A stretch of 36,204 nucleotides of DNA, taken from Flavobacteriales bacterium (GTDB lineage Bacteria; Bacteroidota; Bacteroidia; Flavobacteriales_D; Parvicellaceae). The notes under the pieces were generated by a model. It was not told where the DNA came from. It was given only the letters and a program-made list of their open reading frames with translations, and made no database searches. Shown one piece after another: positions 27,958 to 36,204 of the stretch. The DNA is taken from assembly GCA_018401455.1 (NCBI GenBank), contig JAGYKU010000025.1, forward strand, positions 1 to 36,204, written 5' to 3'. The number at the start of each line of letters is the position of its first letter. Position 1 is the first letter of the stretch. Both the position numbers and the translations under genes were made by a program.

Positions 27958-29398
27958 ATCTATTTAAATTAAGTTGGAAAAATATCATTTACAGGCCACT
28001 AAGCAGCGGTTTGTCTGTGTTGCTTTTGGCATCAGGAATTGCAATTATTTTAATTACGATTCTCACGACTAAAATTGGACAACAAATTCAAAACCAATGT
28101 TCAAGATATTGATTTTGTGGTAAGGAGCCAAAGGAAGTCGTTTGCAATTGTTGCTTTGTAATATTTTTCAAGTGGATAACCCAACTGGAAGCATCAAATA
28201 TGCAAAAAGCCAATGCTATAAAAATGAATCAATGGTTGAGTGGCAATTCCACTTTCTATTGGAGATAATTACCAAACGTATAGAATTGTAGGAACAACTC
28301 CTGAATACATCGGTTGTTTAAAGGAAAATTAGTGAAGGTAAGATTTGGGATAAACCATTGCAAGCGGTTATTAGGGTAGCATCAAAGAAAAACTGCATTT
28401 AAGAATAGGAGATACTTTTGCAGGTGGTCATGGATTGGGAGAATCTACTCATTCACGATGATATGTTGTATGAAGTGGTAGGAATTTTAGAGAAAAATGG
28501 TTCTGTTTTGGACAATTTGCTTTTGACTTCTTTAGAAAGTGTTTGGGTAGTTCATGCTGGTGAATCTCACCAAGCAAAGGCTCGCTAAGAAGTAAAATCT
28601 TATGACGACTTAGACAGCACCGAAAAGGTAAAATCATGACTTTGGAGGAGTTTAAGACCAAAATGCTGAGATTATGAAGAAGTCTTACTGTAGTGAACAT
28701 GCACAATGAACAAAACCATGAAGGACACGACCACTCCTGACCACAATCCCGAACATGGTCACGAAGGACATGTCCATGGACAAATTTGTAATCCGCATGG
28801 AAATCTAGTAAAAACGATTTTGATTCTTTGCTGAAAACTATCAATCCATTAGATAGAGAAATTGCAGGAATGTTGATAAAGTAAAAAGGCTCTGCCATGT
28901 GAAATTATCAGTTTCAGCAACAATCAACACTTATGAAGGAATGATGGCAGCAGATGTGGCTATTGAGATGCAATTACTCAAAGAATTAATGTCGCCCGCT
29001 ACGAGTGTGTTAGGTTTGTTGGCTTATGTGATTATGATACGTTGCAGCGTTGAAGTATGTTTGTAGCAATGTTTAATTCCTAAAGAGACAGACAATATGA
29101 AATTGCACTGATGCGAGTAATGGGGAGTTCTTCTATTAAAGTTTTTGTATCTATTTTATTAGAAGGCATCTATTTGGCGATTATTGGCTTCTTTGTAGGT
29201 TGGTTGCTTAGTCATCTAGGGATGCAAATTTTCTCAGGATATCTTACAGAATCCTACAAATATGATTTTAGCGGTTGGATATTTGTGCAAGAAGAAATCT
29301 ATATTTTTATGGGCGCAATTGTCATTGGAATTTTAGCAGCATTATTTCCAGCTTATAAAGCGTATGCAACAGATATTTCTAAGACGTTGAGTAAGTAA
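27954..29398 (+). pseudogene. FtsX/MacB-type ABC permease with His-rich loop, broken by many frameshifts
   Basis: Starts MNLFKLSWKNIIYRPLSSGL and a first membrane helix, then TAA-type stops from about 28112. The rest is readable across frames in order: SRLQLLLCNIFQVDNPTGSI, DNYQTYRIVGTTPEYIG, GKIWDKPLQAVIG, KEKLHLRIGDTFAGGHGLGE, DDMLYEVVGILEKNGSVLDN, a His-rich stretch (28699-28803, about ten His), VLGLLAYVIMI and finally an intact last part from 29111 (YEIALMRVMGSSSIKVFVSI through PAYKAYATDISKTLSK). This is the FtsX fold with a large periplasmic domain. All breaks look like single-base indels. It could be intact in the real genome. The His-rich loop suggests binding of a transition metal such as zinc. 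Confidence 0.82.
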
Positions 29399-29406
29399 GC
29401 ACTTCT

Positions 29407-29592
29407 CTATTCAGTTTTAGGATAAAATTTCACCTCATACCTAAATACTGGACTAGGCAATTCGTGGGTTTCTTTTGGGTGTAAAACAATTTCTCCTTTT
29501 TGAATTTTTTTAAATTCTTCTCTTGAAGGAATGTAGTCTCTAATGGCTGGATTTTTCGTAAAGTTTAGCGTTTTATTTTTACGTTTTTCCAT
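29407..29592 (-). CDS. Small hypothetical protein, coupled to the GldK/J-like gene
   Basis: A 61-residue, highly charged peptide (MEKRKNKTLNFTKNPAIRDY ... SPVFRYEVKFYPKTE) without signal or membrane helix. It starts 14 bases inside the end of the upstream gene in another frame, the usual sign of translational coupling. The composition looks like real protein (an aromatic strand VFRYEVKFY at the end). No family is recognised; it could also be a chance frame. Confidence 0.45.
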   Translation of the reverse strand: MEKRKNKTLNFTKNPAIRDYIPSREEFKKIQKGEIVLHPKETHELPSPVFRYEVKFYPKTE

Positions 29593-31474
29593 TCAATAAC
29601 ACAAATTGATGATATGAAATGACGATAATCAATGCATCTGGATTAGAATCAAAATCATATTCCTTTGGTATGAACTCGTAATCTAAAATTACTGGACATA
29701 AATTGGTATCGATATATTTTGCAACATCATCATAATTTTCAAATGAAATAATATTATATAGTTCTTCTTGACAAATTCCATTTTTAATGTAGGAGATATT
29801 ATATCTTACATCATTTATATAAGGGTAAATATTTAATGATTCAGGTAAAATAAATTGACTTCTATCTTCATGAGAAAAAATATCTGTGGATCTACAATTT
29901 TTGTCAATATAGGAAAGGTTTAAGTTTTTCATTCTATATAAAGGTTCTCTACCTCTTATGCAAATGTCGTTTTCAGAAAAACTTGGATAAGAAAAAACTA
30001 CATTATCACAGTTTGCTGATGCAATATAACCTTCAATGAAGTTTCTTTCACTTATTGCTGTTCTTGGAAAATCCAAAGAAGCAGTTTTAAAATCATAATG
30101 ATAATATTCAAAATATAATTTCCTCTTGTCGATAAGATTGGTATCTCCTTGACTTTGGAAATAATAAAGATCATTCAAAATGCCATAGGGAGCCTTTTTC
30201 TTTTCGGTTTTCTCTTCAATTTTTACTTTATATGGAAATATTGATTTTCTTTTCCAATCTATTTTTTGAGAATAGTCTAAGTTGCATTCACTTAGGTCCA
30301 ATTCATGTCCGTACTCATCATAACAAAGAATTTTGAAATGTTCGTAATCATAAGCAATTATTTCTCTTGCAATGGAGTCTGTTACGTAATCCACAAACTC
30401 TTTATATTCCTTATTGGTAACTTTCCAATTGGATAAATCAAAACTTTCGATTTCAATTTCTTTACATGATTCACAAACTTCAGGAGGTGTTTGAGGCAAT
30501 GAATACTTTACAACTAATGGAATATTGTTTCTATTCAAATATTTTTGATGCAACTTTTCTAACCAATGCAAATATGCATTAGAAATAGGGTCATTTATGC
30601 TCGTAACTGGATAGTTTTCAAAATAGGGATGACTATTGTAATGCGCTACCAAGCCATCTTCTATATTATTCAAAGCATACAAAGAGGTATCTTGAATCCA
30701 TAATAGAGAATCTCTATAGATGTTTACTCTTTTGTTATTCACAAAATCAAATAATTTGTAGTTACCCTCTATGGTAGTCTTTTTATAATAGTCAAGAGTT
30801 GTATTTATATTTTCGCTTTTTGGAATATTTGGGTAATCTATTTCGTAGTATTCATAAACTATTTTTCTTGCATCTACTTCAAATTGGTTGGATCTACGAT
30901 CAATTCTTTCAGATTTTGGATAAGTTTGCTGAACAATCATTGAATAAATATCATTTTCGTCACTTTGAGTATAATCTATTCGATTTTTCCAATTTAAATG
31001 CCATCTGTTATAATCTAATTCCTCACCATGAATATTGTATGTGGGCGTAGAGAAAGTATAGTCATCTAAATAATCTGAAATAATTCTTCTAGAAATAGAA
31101 TCTATGACATACCTTTCAAAAAACTTCCATTCTCGATTCGTCACATAGTTGGAATAAAAAGTATAGGGCTTTGTTTCTGAAGGGAATGCAAGATTTCTAA
31201 ATGCTACATATTCTCCATTTATACTTTTAGAAGTTGTGTCATTCAGTATATCTTTTGAAGGATGGTAAACAGTATGAAAGTTTTGGATATCCTTTTTTTG
31301 AGAAGCATCAAACCAAATTCTATCTTTTGGCATTTTCTTCATCGGATTCATTAATTTACCATCAACTATTTCGGGTATTTTTTCGTATTTTCCAAAATCA
31401 AAATTTGCTCCTGGCTCTTGAGTAAAAAATGTTGTAAAACAAAAGATTAAAATGTTTAAGTAGATATATTTCAT
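29579..31474 (-). CDS. Secreted protein with two diverged GldK/GldJ-like modules
   Basis: A 631-residue protein with a signal peptide (MKYIYLNILIFCFTTFFTQ) and no lipobox Cys. Copy 1 carries YVTNREWKFFERYVIDSISR (residues 110-129), LNWKNRIDY, DARKIVYEYYEIDY (201-214), VNIYRDSLLWIQD, YPVTSINDPISNAYLHWLEK and SLPQTPPE. These match in order the signature blocks of GldK/GldJ, gliding lipoproteins built on a formylglycine-generating-enzyme fold (VTNxEYxxF, YEYYWxD, IYPDTxxW, YPVVGVxWxxANAYxxW, LPTEAEW). Copy 2 repeats the first blocks: WKVTNKEYKEFVDYVTDSIA (350-369), IDWKRK and DKRKLYFEYYHYDF (449-462), then diverges. Catalytic Cys pairs of true FGE enzymes are not evident. It sits in tandem with a T9SS cargo gene 12 bases upstream and a small overlapping gene downstream, so is probably part of an operon. 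Confidence 0.72.
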   Translation of the reverse strand: MKYIYLNILIFCFTTFFTQEPGANFDFGKYEKIPEIVDGKLMNPMKKMPKDRIWFDASQKKDIQNFHTVYHPSKDILNDTTSKSINGEYVAFRNLAFPSETKPYTFYSNYVTNREWKFFERYVIDSISRRIISDYLDDYTFSTPTYNIHGEELDYNRWHLNWKNRIDYTQSDENDIYSMIVQQTYPKSERIDRRSNQFEVDARKIVYEYYEIDYPNIPKSENINTTLDYYKKTTIEGNYKLFDFVNNKRVNIYRDSLLWIQDTSLYALNNIEDGLVAHYNSHPYFENYPVTSINDPISNAYLHWLEKLHQKYLNRNNIPLVVKYSLPQTPPEVCESCKEIEIESFDLSNWKVTNKEYKEFVDYVTDSIAREIIAYDYEHFKILCYDEYGHELDLSECNLDYSQKIDWKRKSIFPYKVKIEEKTEKKKAPYGILNDLYYFQSQGDTNLIDKRKLYFEYYHYDFKTASLDFPRTAISERNFIEGYIASANCDNVVFSYPSFSENDICIRGREPLYRMKNLNLSYIDKNCRSTDIFSHEDRSQFILPESLNIYPYINDVRYNISYIKNGICQEELYNIISFENYDDVAKYIDTNLCPVILDYEFIPKEYDFDSNPDALIIVISYHQFVLLNGKT

Positions 31475-31486
31475 AATAGCAGGTAT

Positions 31487-32401
31487 TTAATTCATTTTAA
31501 TAAACTTCACTTTTTTGTGATGTAAGTTCGATAATCGAACATCCAAAATGTAAATTCCTTCATTCAATTCCTCAACATTCAGCATGGTTGTTTTTTCATT
31601 TCCAACTTTAAATCTTTTAATTAATTTCCCGTTGAGGTCAAAGATTTTGATTTCTAAAATTTCATTTTCAGATTGAATATTTATTTCTGAATGTGTCATT
31701 GTTGGAAAAACCTCAATTTCAAAAGAAGTAGTTTCATTTATTGAATTTGGAAAATATATTGGGTCACATGTTGCTACAGAATCCATTTGGCTGTAATGTA
31801 ACTCACCGTCTTTAAAAAAACAACTCAATTTTCCAGCACCGTTCACATCTGCCTCACCTCCTGGAGCATTAATCAATGAAGTAGATCCTACACTTTCTAT
31901 CCAAACTATATTTTTCACACCTCCTGACTGAACAGTGTCTAATGCATGAAGATAAAAATGCCTGTAATCGTTTCCGTCAACCAACACTTCAGGAACAATA
32001 GAATCTAATTGAAAATCACCAGAATTTAAAGGAAAAGGACTTACAGGATTGAATACATTAATAACGTCATTAACTTGCAAAGAAAAATCATACAACAGCC
32101 ACTCTCTAGGCCCTGTAAAGGGATCAATAAAAGTCAGATATACCTTTTGTTCGGTAACATCCTCCCTTAATAAAAATGTTCTTGATATATAATGATACCC
32201 ATCGAGTATTTTAAATGAAGTTCCATTGACAATGGTGTCTCCATCCGTGTAATATTTATCTTGGATACAGCCAAAATTACAAGAAGTAATATGCCACTCA
32301 TTAAAGTCATCAAGTAATGGTTTATAAACTTGTGAAAACACACTATTTTCTTGAAAAACAAGAACACAAAAAACAATATAAAAAATATTTCTGACTTTCA
32401 T
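31487..32401 (-). CDS. Secreted protein with type A T9SS sorting domain
   Basis: A 304-residue protein. The signal peptide (MKVRNIFYIVFCVLVFQENS) is followed by a family-typical opening NEWHITSCNFGCIQDKYYTD with Cys-containing loop, then GTSFKILDGYHYISRTFLLR and WIESVGSTSLINAPGG. The C-terminal sorting domain contains FEIEVFPTMTHSEINIQSEN, IKIFDLNGKLIKRF and LNEGIYILDVRL. It is therefore exported to the surface by T9SS. Proteins of about 300 residues with this layout are frequent in Bacteroidota and uncharacterised. It is separated by 12 bases from the downstream GldK/J-like gene, and likely forms an operon with it. Confidence 0.85.
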   Translation of the reverse strand: MKVRNIFYIVFCVLVFQENSVFSQVYKPLLDDFNEWHITSCNFGCIQDKYYTDGDTIVNGTSFKILDGYHYISRTFLLREDVTEQKVYLTFIDPFTGPREWLLYDFSLQVNDVINVFNPVSPFPLNSGDFQLDSIVPEVLVDGNDYRHFYLHALDTVQSGGVKNIVWIESVGSTSLINAPGGEADVNGAGKLSCFFKDGELHYSQMDSVATCDPIYFPNSINETTSFEIEVFPTMTHSEINIQSENEILEIKIFDLNGKLIKRFKVGNEKTTMLNVEELNEGIYILDVRLSNLHHKKVKFIKMN

Positions 32402-32427
32402 TTTTTTTAATTTTACGATAAAGGTAC

Positions 32428-32460
32428 AAAAAAAGGGAACTCTCTTACGAGAATTCCCTT
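32428..32460 (-). terminator. Rho-independent terminator of the FN3-repeat gene
   Basis: AAGGGAA plus TCTC pairs with GAGA plus TTCCCTT around a short loop, with one C/A mismatch. On the minus strand it is followed by seven T (32428-32434). It terminates the upstream FN3 gene. Confidence 0.88.
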
Positions 32461-32484
32461 GTCAAAATTTAAACCCTTAAATTA

Positions 32485-35169
32485 TTATTGGACAACAATT
32501 GTACTTGTAGCAACATTGTTGTTTGATGTAATTTTCACAATATACATTCCAGGTACAACATTATTTATGTTTACTTCATTTGCAATTCCAGCAGCTAAAG
32601 TAACAACATTGTTATAAACAATTTTTCCTTGTACATCTGTAATGGTGATTTCAGTTCTTTCAGAAATATTAGATACTAAATTAAATGTCCCATTGTTTGG
32701 GTTAGGGAAGATTGAGAAGTTTAAACTATTCTCCTCAACACTTACACAGTTTGCAAGAGTAACATTTACAACAGTTGAAGCATCAGGACAAACACCACCT
32801 GCTACAGTATATGTGAAAGGATACGATCCAACTGGAAGACCATTCGCAACGAAAATATTACTATTTTGACCACCCAACAATCCTGTTCCAGAATCATCAG
32901 ACCAAGTTCCTCCTGATTGAATTGTACCGCTCAAACCATCTGGTAAGAATACATCTCCAGTGTTACAAGTAACAAATGGATCAACAGCTACTCCAGATTG
33001 TGGAGCGGCAACAGATGTAATTATAGCTGTTACAGTATCTACCGCACAACCTTGAGAAACAACATAGTTTGCTGTGTATTGACCAACAGGTAATACAACA
33101 AGGTTCAATTCAGAATCATTATCTAATGCATTTGGATTTACATCGAATACCCAAGTTCCAGAAGGGTCTGTGATAGTTGCAACACTATCCAAATCAATCA
33201 TGTCAGTTGCACAAACATCTGCCACACCATTTGAACCAGCATTTAGATTAATTTCAGTTAACGTAATTGAAAAATTTCCTGTTGTAGTAGCTCCAAACCC
33301 TGTTACCATGATAGCAATATTTTCACCCGATGTTCCACATATTTCTATTTCTGATTGTAGTCCACAGAAGTCATCATTAAAAGCTAATTGTGTAAAAGTT
33401 AGAATGTCATTACAATCTGTATAAGTGTATGCATAAATTTTAGTATCAAAACCACTAACACCGCACAGAGATGCGTTTACCCCTTGACTATTAGGGTGTT
33501 CAAAATAAAACCAAACACTTCTGTTTTCTCCAGATAAGCCTTGAGAAGTAGATCCATTAGAACTGTAAATCCTAGTTGCTCCATCTACAGGGAGTTCAAT
33601 TGCATCACAAGCATCATCATTGCCTAAAGGCATTGTAAATGTAAATGGTCCTGTAAACAATGAAGTATCTCCAGAAGCACATGCGGCTTGAACATAATAT
33701 TGATAAACTGCACTTGGAGATAAACCAACAAGCGTATCAGTGTTGTTTTGAGTTGTTGTGTATTGTGTTCCTGTTCCTAAAGTAAATCCAAGAGGTCCAT
33801 ATTCTACGTTCCATTCAGTCTCTGCATTAATCCCAGCAGTCCAAGATAGGAAAGCAGTATCTACTACAGTAGTAGCAGAAAGTCCACTTACATTGTTACA
33901 GAACAAAGGAGTAGTTACAGTTTCTGGACCTACCCAAAGTGAAGAGTGTGTTGTTGAACATACCGCTCTCACATAAAAAGAGTAGGTCGTATTTTGTGTT
34001 AAACTTGAAATAGTTGTAATTGGATTTGTTAAAACCGAAACGATAGTGCCTGTTCCTGCTGTGAAACCAACTGGTCCGTATTCAATTTCCCATTCTGTTT
34101 CATTATTGATTCCAGCAGTCCATGTTAAATCAACTGTTGAAGGATCTACAACGCTTGCAACCAAATTTGAAGGCTCTGGACACCAAAAAGGTGTTGTAAA
34201 ATTTATTGGACCATGCCAAGTACTTGAATCTCCTACCGCACAAACTCCTCTTACATAAACGTCATAAGAAGTGTTTTCTGTTAAACCAGTTAATTGATTT
34301 GCAGGAGTTGTAGTAACTACATTTTGCATACCTGAACCTGGAGCAAAACCAGGAGCCCCGTATTGAACAACCCACTCAGTTTCGTTGTTAACTCCAGCTA
34401 TCCAAGTTAAATCAACAGTTTCTGGATCTACAATTGAATGAGATAATGCAGAAGGAGAAGGACATGTTGCTAATGTTGTAAATGTAAATGGACCTGACCA
34501 AGGACTTAATCCATCAGCATCACAATCAGAGCGAACATAATAAGCGTAATTTGCAGCTGTTTGTAAACCTGTTGCATTATAAGTTGTTGAAGTATGACCA
34601 CTAACAGTTGGTGTTGTACCAGAAGTTGGAGCTGCTAAAGGAGCTAATCCATAATAAATATCCCATTCTGTTTCTGTACCACCTGCTGTCCAATCAAAAT
34701 CAGCAGAGTTTAATGTAATATTACTAGCAGTAAGACCTGTTGGTTGAACACACGCTGGCCCCATCCATTGTCCAGTCAAAGTTTGACAATTACTAGCAGT
34801 GCCACAAGATGCGTTTAAGTTCAAATGAATTCTATATGACCCAGTTGTAGAAACAGGAACAACTAATGGAGCAGTACCGTGGGCAATTACAACATTTGTA
34901 TTTGTTGTTAATGTTAAGTATGCTCCTGCTAAGTTTGAAGTAAACTGAATTAATCCAGCATCTGAAATTGTAATTGGTGAATAATCACCAGCATAAGCAC
35001 AAGTAGTAAAGTTTACTACACTACCTGAATTGGTTACAGTTCCAGAACCCCATGAAGATGTGTTTATACATTGAGCATGAGCTTGCTGAATATTGAATCC
35101 AACAGAAAGCATAAATACGGATATAAGACCTATATATGCTTTTTTAAAGTTTGTAATTAATCTTTTCAT
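32485..35169 (-). CDS. Large secreted FN3-repeat protein with T9SS sorting domain
   Basis: About 894 residues, starting MKRLITNFKKAYIGLISVFM, a signal peptide ending near AHAQ. After a beta-sandwich N-domain, four fibronectin type III repeats follow, each ending in a FTT/VTT-like strand and each with the core motif WTAGxNxETEWxxxYG. A CUB-like stretch follows (SVWFYFEHPNSQGVNASLCG, DDFCGLQSEIEICG), then repeats of about 80 residues rich in Gly/Asn/Thr, and a C-terminal type A sorting domain (FSIFPNPNNGTFNLV, ITDVQGKIVYNN, VVPGMYIVKITS). It should be a surface or secreted adhesion or scaffold protein. The ATG at 35169 is preferred over the upstream start at 35247, since the first residues upstream do not look like a signal and a -7 box lies between. 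Confidence 0.9.
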   Translation of the reverse strand: MKRLITNFKKAYIGLISVFMLSVGFNIQQAHAQCINTSSWGSGTVTNSGSVVNFTTCAYAGDYSPITISDAGLIQFTSNLAGAYLTLTTNTNVVIAHGTAPLVVPVSTTGSYRIHLNLNASCGTASNCQTLTGQWMGPACVQPTGLTASNITLNSADFDWTAGGTETEWDIYYGLAPLAAPTSGTTPTVSGHTSTTYNATGLQTAANYAYYVRSDCDADGLSPWSGPFTFTTLATCPSPSALSHSIVDPETVDLTWIAGVNNETEWVVQYGAPGFAPGSGMQNVVTTTPANQLTGLTENTSYDVYVRGVCAVGDSSTWHGPINFTTPFWCPEPSNLVASVVDPSTVDLTWTAGINNETEWEIEYGPVGFTAGTGTIVSVLTNPITTISSLTQNTTYSFYVRAVCSTTHSSLWVGPETVTTPLFCNNVSGLSATTVVDTAFLSWTAGINAETEWNVEYGPLGFTLGTGTQYTTTQNNTDTLVGLSPSAVYQYYVQAACASGDTSLFTGPFTFTMPLGNDDACDAIELPVDGATRIYSSNGSTSQGLSGENRSVWFYFEHPNSQGVNASLCGVSGFDTKIYAYTYTDCNDILTFTQLAFNDDFCGLQSEIEICGTSGENIAIMVTGFGATTTGNFSITLTEINLNAGSNGVADVCATDMIDLDSVATITDPSGTWVFDVNPNALDNDSELNLVVLPVGQYTANYVVSQGCAVDTVTAIITSVAAPQSGVAVDPFVTCNTGDVFLPDGLSGTIQSGGTWSDDSGTGLLGGQNSNIFVANGLPVGSYPFTYTVAGGVCPDASTVVNVTLANCVSVEENSLNFSIFPNPNNGTFNLVSNISERTEITITDVQGKIVYNNVVTLAAGIANEVNINNVVPGMYIVKITSNNNVATSTIVVQ

Positions 35170-35192
35170 ATTTTTAAGTTTGATATTTAATA

Positions 35193-35200
35193 CAAAAGTA
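35193..35200 (-). promoter_or_regulatory. TACTTTTG -7 box of the FN3-repeat gene
   Basis: On the minus strand TACTTTTG matches TAnnTTTG and lies 23 bases before the preferred ATG. It supports that start over the one at 35247, which would precede the box. Confidence 0.5.
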
Positions 35201-35273
35201 TAACAGTTAAGATAAACAGTAGCGCTAAATAATGAATTTTTCGACAAAAAGTTAATAACTATTTAACATTAAA

Positions 35274-35630
35274 TTAACTTTCTTGTGCAAACCAATATAA
35301 AAAACCTCCTATGAAATAAGCCATTACATCCCAAATATCAGAAGTGTAAACAGTACTTTTTTGTGGCAGAAACCATTCAAAAATAACAGAAAAATAGACA
35401 ACAGCAAAGAAAACTTTAGCAAGACTTAGGTTGTAAGTAGGGTTTCGAGTATATATTCTCAAAATCCAAAGCGCCAAACCTAATGTAAGAGGTAACGCTA
35501 ATAGGTCAGAAAAGTAGTTTTGAATCAAAGAGGGGTATATGATTCCATATTTTTTGGAAATAAGAAATGCTATGTAAATGAGCCATCCTAGAAGGAGTAT
35601 TTTCTTTTTGTATGATAATTTTTCAATCAT
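35274..35630 (-). CDS. VanZ-like/uncharacterised membrane protein
   Basis: From the ATG at 35630 (5 bases after the upstream stop) the product is 118 residues with three or four membrane segments (KKILLLGWLIYIAFLI, LLALPLTLGLALWILRI, KVFFAVVYFSVIFEWF, WDVMAYFIGGFLYWF). The pattern NYFSDLLALPLTLGLALW and a closing DIWDVMAYFIGG resembles small VanZ-like proteins of Bacteroidota. Function unknown. It follows the zinc-ribbon gene closely and is probably co-transcribed. An upstream in-frame start (35666) would overlap that gene. Confidence 0.7.
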   Translation of the reverse strand: MIEKLSYKKKILLLGWLIYIAFLISKKYGIIYPSLIQNYFSDLLALPLTLGLALWILRIYTRNPTYNLSLAKVFFAVVYFSVIFEWFLPQKSTVYTSDIWDVMAYFIGGFLYWFAQES

Positions 35631-35634
35631 TTTC

Positions 35635-35925
35635 CTATCCAGGAGTTGCGGCAGCAATAAAAACAATAATGCTCACAAAAAACATATAAACACTCCAAAT
35701 AGAAAATAAAACATAATACGTTCCTTTCACCAAAATATTATTTGATGATTTCATTTTTTCAAGAAAAATAAAAAATTTAGATTCTTTTTTTTCTTTATCT
35801 TCTTTAATAATTTTCTTTTGATAAGCTATATTGAGACCATCTGCTGTAAGAGGATTTTCGCAAACTTCACAAAGTATTGCATTTTTGTTCCAATGTCCGC
35901 ATTGACTGCATTTTTGTTCTTTCAT
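35635..35925 (-). CDS. Zinc-ribbon membrane protein, unknown function
   Basis: A 96-residue protein. The N-terminus holds a zinc ribbon with two CxxC-type pairs (CSQCGHWN and CEVCENPL), then a lysine-rich helix (KKIIKEDKEKKESK), then one or two membrane segments (GTYYVLFSIWSVYMFFVSI, IVFIAAA). It is likely anchored with the ribbon in the cytosol. Its start overlaps the previous stop by four bases (ATGA, 35922-35925), and the next gene follows after 5 bases. Confidence 0.75.
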   Translation of the reverse strand: MKEQKCSQCGHWNKNAILCEVCENPLTADGLNIAYQKKIIKEDKEKKESKFFIFLEKMKSSNNILVKGTYYVLFSIWSVYMFFVSIIVFIAAATPG

Positions 35926-36204
35926 AAGGGTACAAATTTATGAAAATTCTTCTTTTCTAATCTTTTTATATCAGCTTCTAGGAAAATTTCTGATTGATGT
36001 TCAATATTGTCTATTAATTGTTTAGCCATCAAAGGAGCCATCATCACAGTTTTACTGCCCATTCCATTAAAGATATAAAGGTTTTTATGAATAGGATGAT
36101 TCCCTACTAATGGACGTCTGTCATGAGTTGTGGGTCGAATACCGCATTTTTGAGTAGTAATTTTATAAGATTGACAACCTAAATTTTGCAATTTTTCTTC
36201 CAAC
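35922..36204 (-). CDS. FAD-dependent amino acid/amine oxidase, C-terminal part
   Basis: Only the last ~93 residues are in the window; the frame stays open to the edge. Visible motifs are GIRPTTHDRRPLVGNHP and IFNGMGSKTVMMAPLMAKQL, the C-terminal FAD- and substrate-binding block of D-amino-acid oxidase/glycine-oxidase family enzymes (DAO family). The N-terminal Rossmann GxGxxG lies outside. The substrate cannot be told from this portion. It is the first gene of an operon with the zinc-ribbon and VanZ-like genes. Confidence 0.82.
   Translation of the reverse strand, partial: LEEKLQNLGCQSYKITTQKCGIRPTTHDRRPLVGNHPIHKNLYIFNGMGSKTVMMAPLMAKQLIDNIEHQSEIFLEADIKRLEKKNFHKFVPL

Noticed and set aside
28449-28898. 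Minus-strand open frame of 149 codons in the permease region
   Set aside because: The plus strand reads as FtsX permease in order across frames; the minus reading has Cys/His/Trp-rich composition without family signal, and is a shadow.
32485-34800. Repeated blocks mistaken for a CRISPR or DNA repeat array
   Set aside because: The period is about 270 bases and the repeats are diverged FN3 protein domains in one open frame, with no short identical repeats and spacers.
35170-35247. Upstream start of the FN3 gene (26 extra residues)
   Set aside because: The segment precedes the TACTTTTG box and pushes the signal peptide inward; the ATG at 35169 is better supported.

Overview
The window is AT-rich and comes from a member of Bacteroidota, most likely a marine or aquatic Flavobacteriales-type organism. 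The signs are: a GldB gliding/T9SS lipoprotein; three proteins with type IX secretion (T9SS) C-terminal sorting domains; repeated TAnnTTTG promoter -7 boxes; a tmRNA whose tag reads GENNYALAA; and a mutL-rhomboid pair typical of the phylum. The species is not identified.

Layout. 1-2893 (minus) is a housekeeping cluster: a small membrane protein, MutL and a rhomboid protease cut by the window edge. 2894-4009 has no intact gene but holds a readable, indel-riddled type II toxin-antitoxin locus (UPF0175 antitoxin, DUF3368 PIN toxin) with its own promoter. 4010-5620 is an ABC-F ATPase. 5621-8375 is an accessory stretch: three orphan genes separated by related ~200-bp imperfect inverted repeats ending in integron-like core sequences, a duplicated promoter segment and other intergenic repeats. 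8376-10265 is htpG. Then come a small hypothetical gene, a damaged TerB/DnaJ co-chaperone, and a very large TPR-4xGAF-SpoIIE phosphatase carrying one frameshift. 16482-16877 is tmRNA (minus). Next are a saccharopine/alanine dehydrogenase-family enzyme, a lipase whose signal peptide is out of frame, nadE, a broken outer-membrane barrel gene, gldB, and a second SpoIIE phosphatase with a periplasmic propeller sensor. 25667-32401 holds secreted proteins, an ABC ATPase with a heavily broken FtsX-type permease that has a His-rich loop, and an unusual 631-residue secreted protein that appears to contain two diverged GldK/GldJ-like modules. 32485-36204 holds a large FN3-repeat T9SS cargo and a three-gene operon running off the window end (amine oxidase C-terminus, zinc-ribbon membrane protein, VanZ-like membrane protein).

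How the genes fit together. Several loci concern the cell surface: GldB, the GldK/J-like protein, three T9SS cargos, and two SpoIIE phosphatases that could pass sensory input to partner-switching regulators. The strongest leads for something undescribed are the cassette-like array at 6318-7535 and the tandem GldK/GldJ-like protein at 29579-31474.

Caution. At least six patches contain clusters of single-base indels inside otherwise well-preserved coding sequence (about 3170-3920, 10824-11010, 12100-12235, 19465-19500, 20915-21157, 28110-29110). This could be local sequence error rather than true decay, so the pseudogene calls there are provisional.
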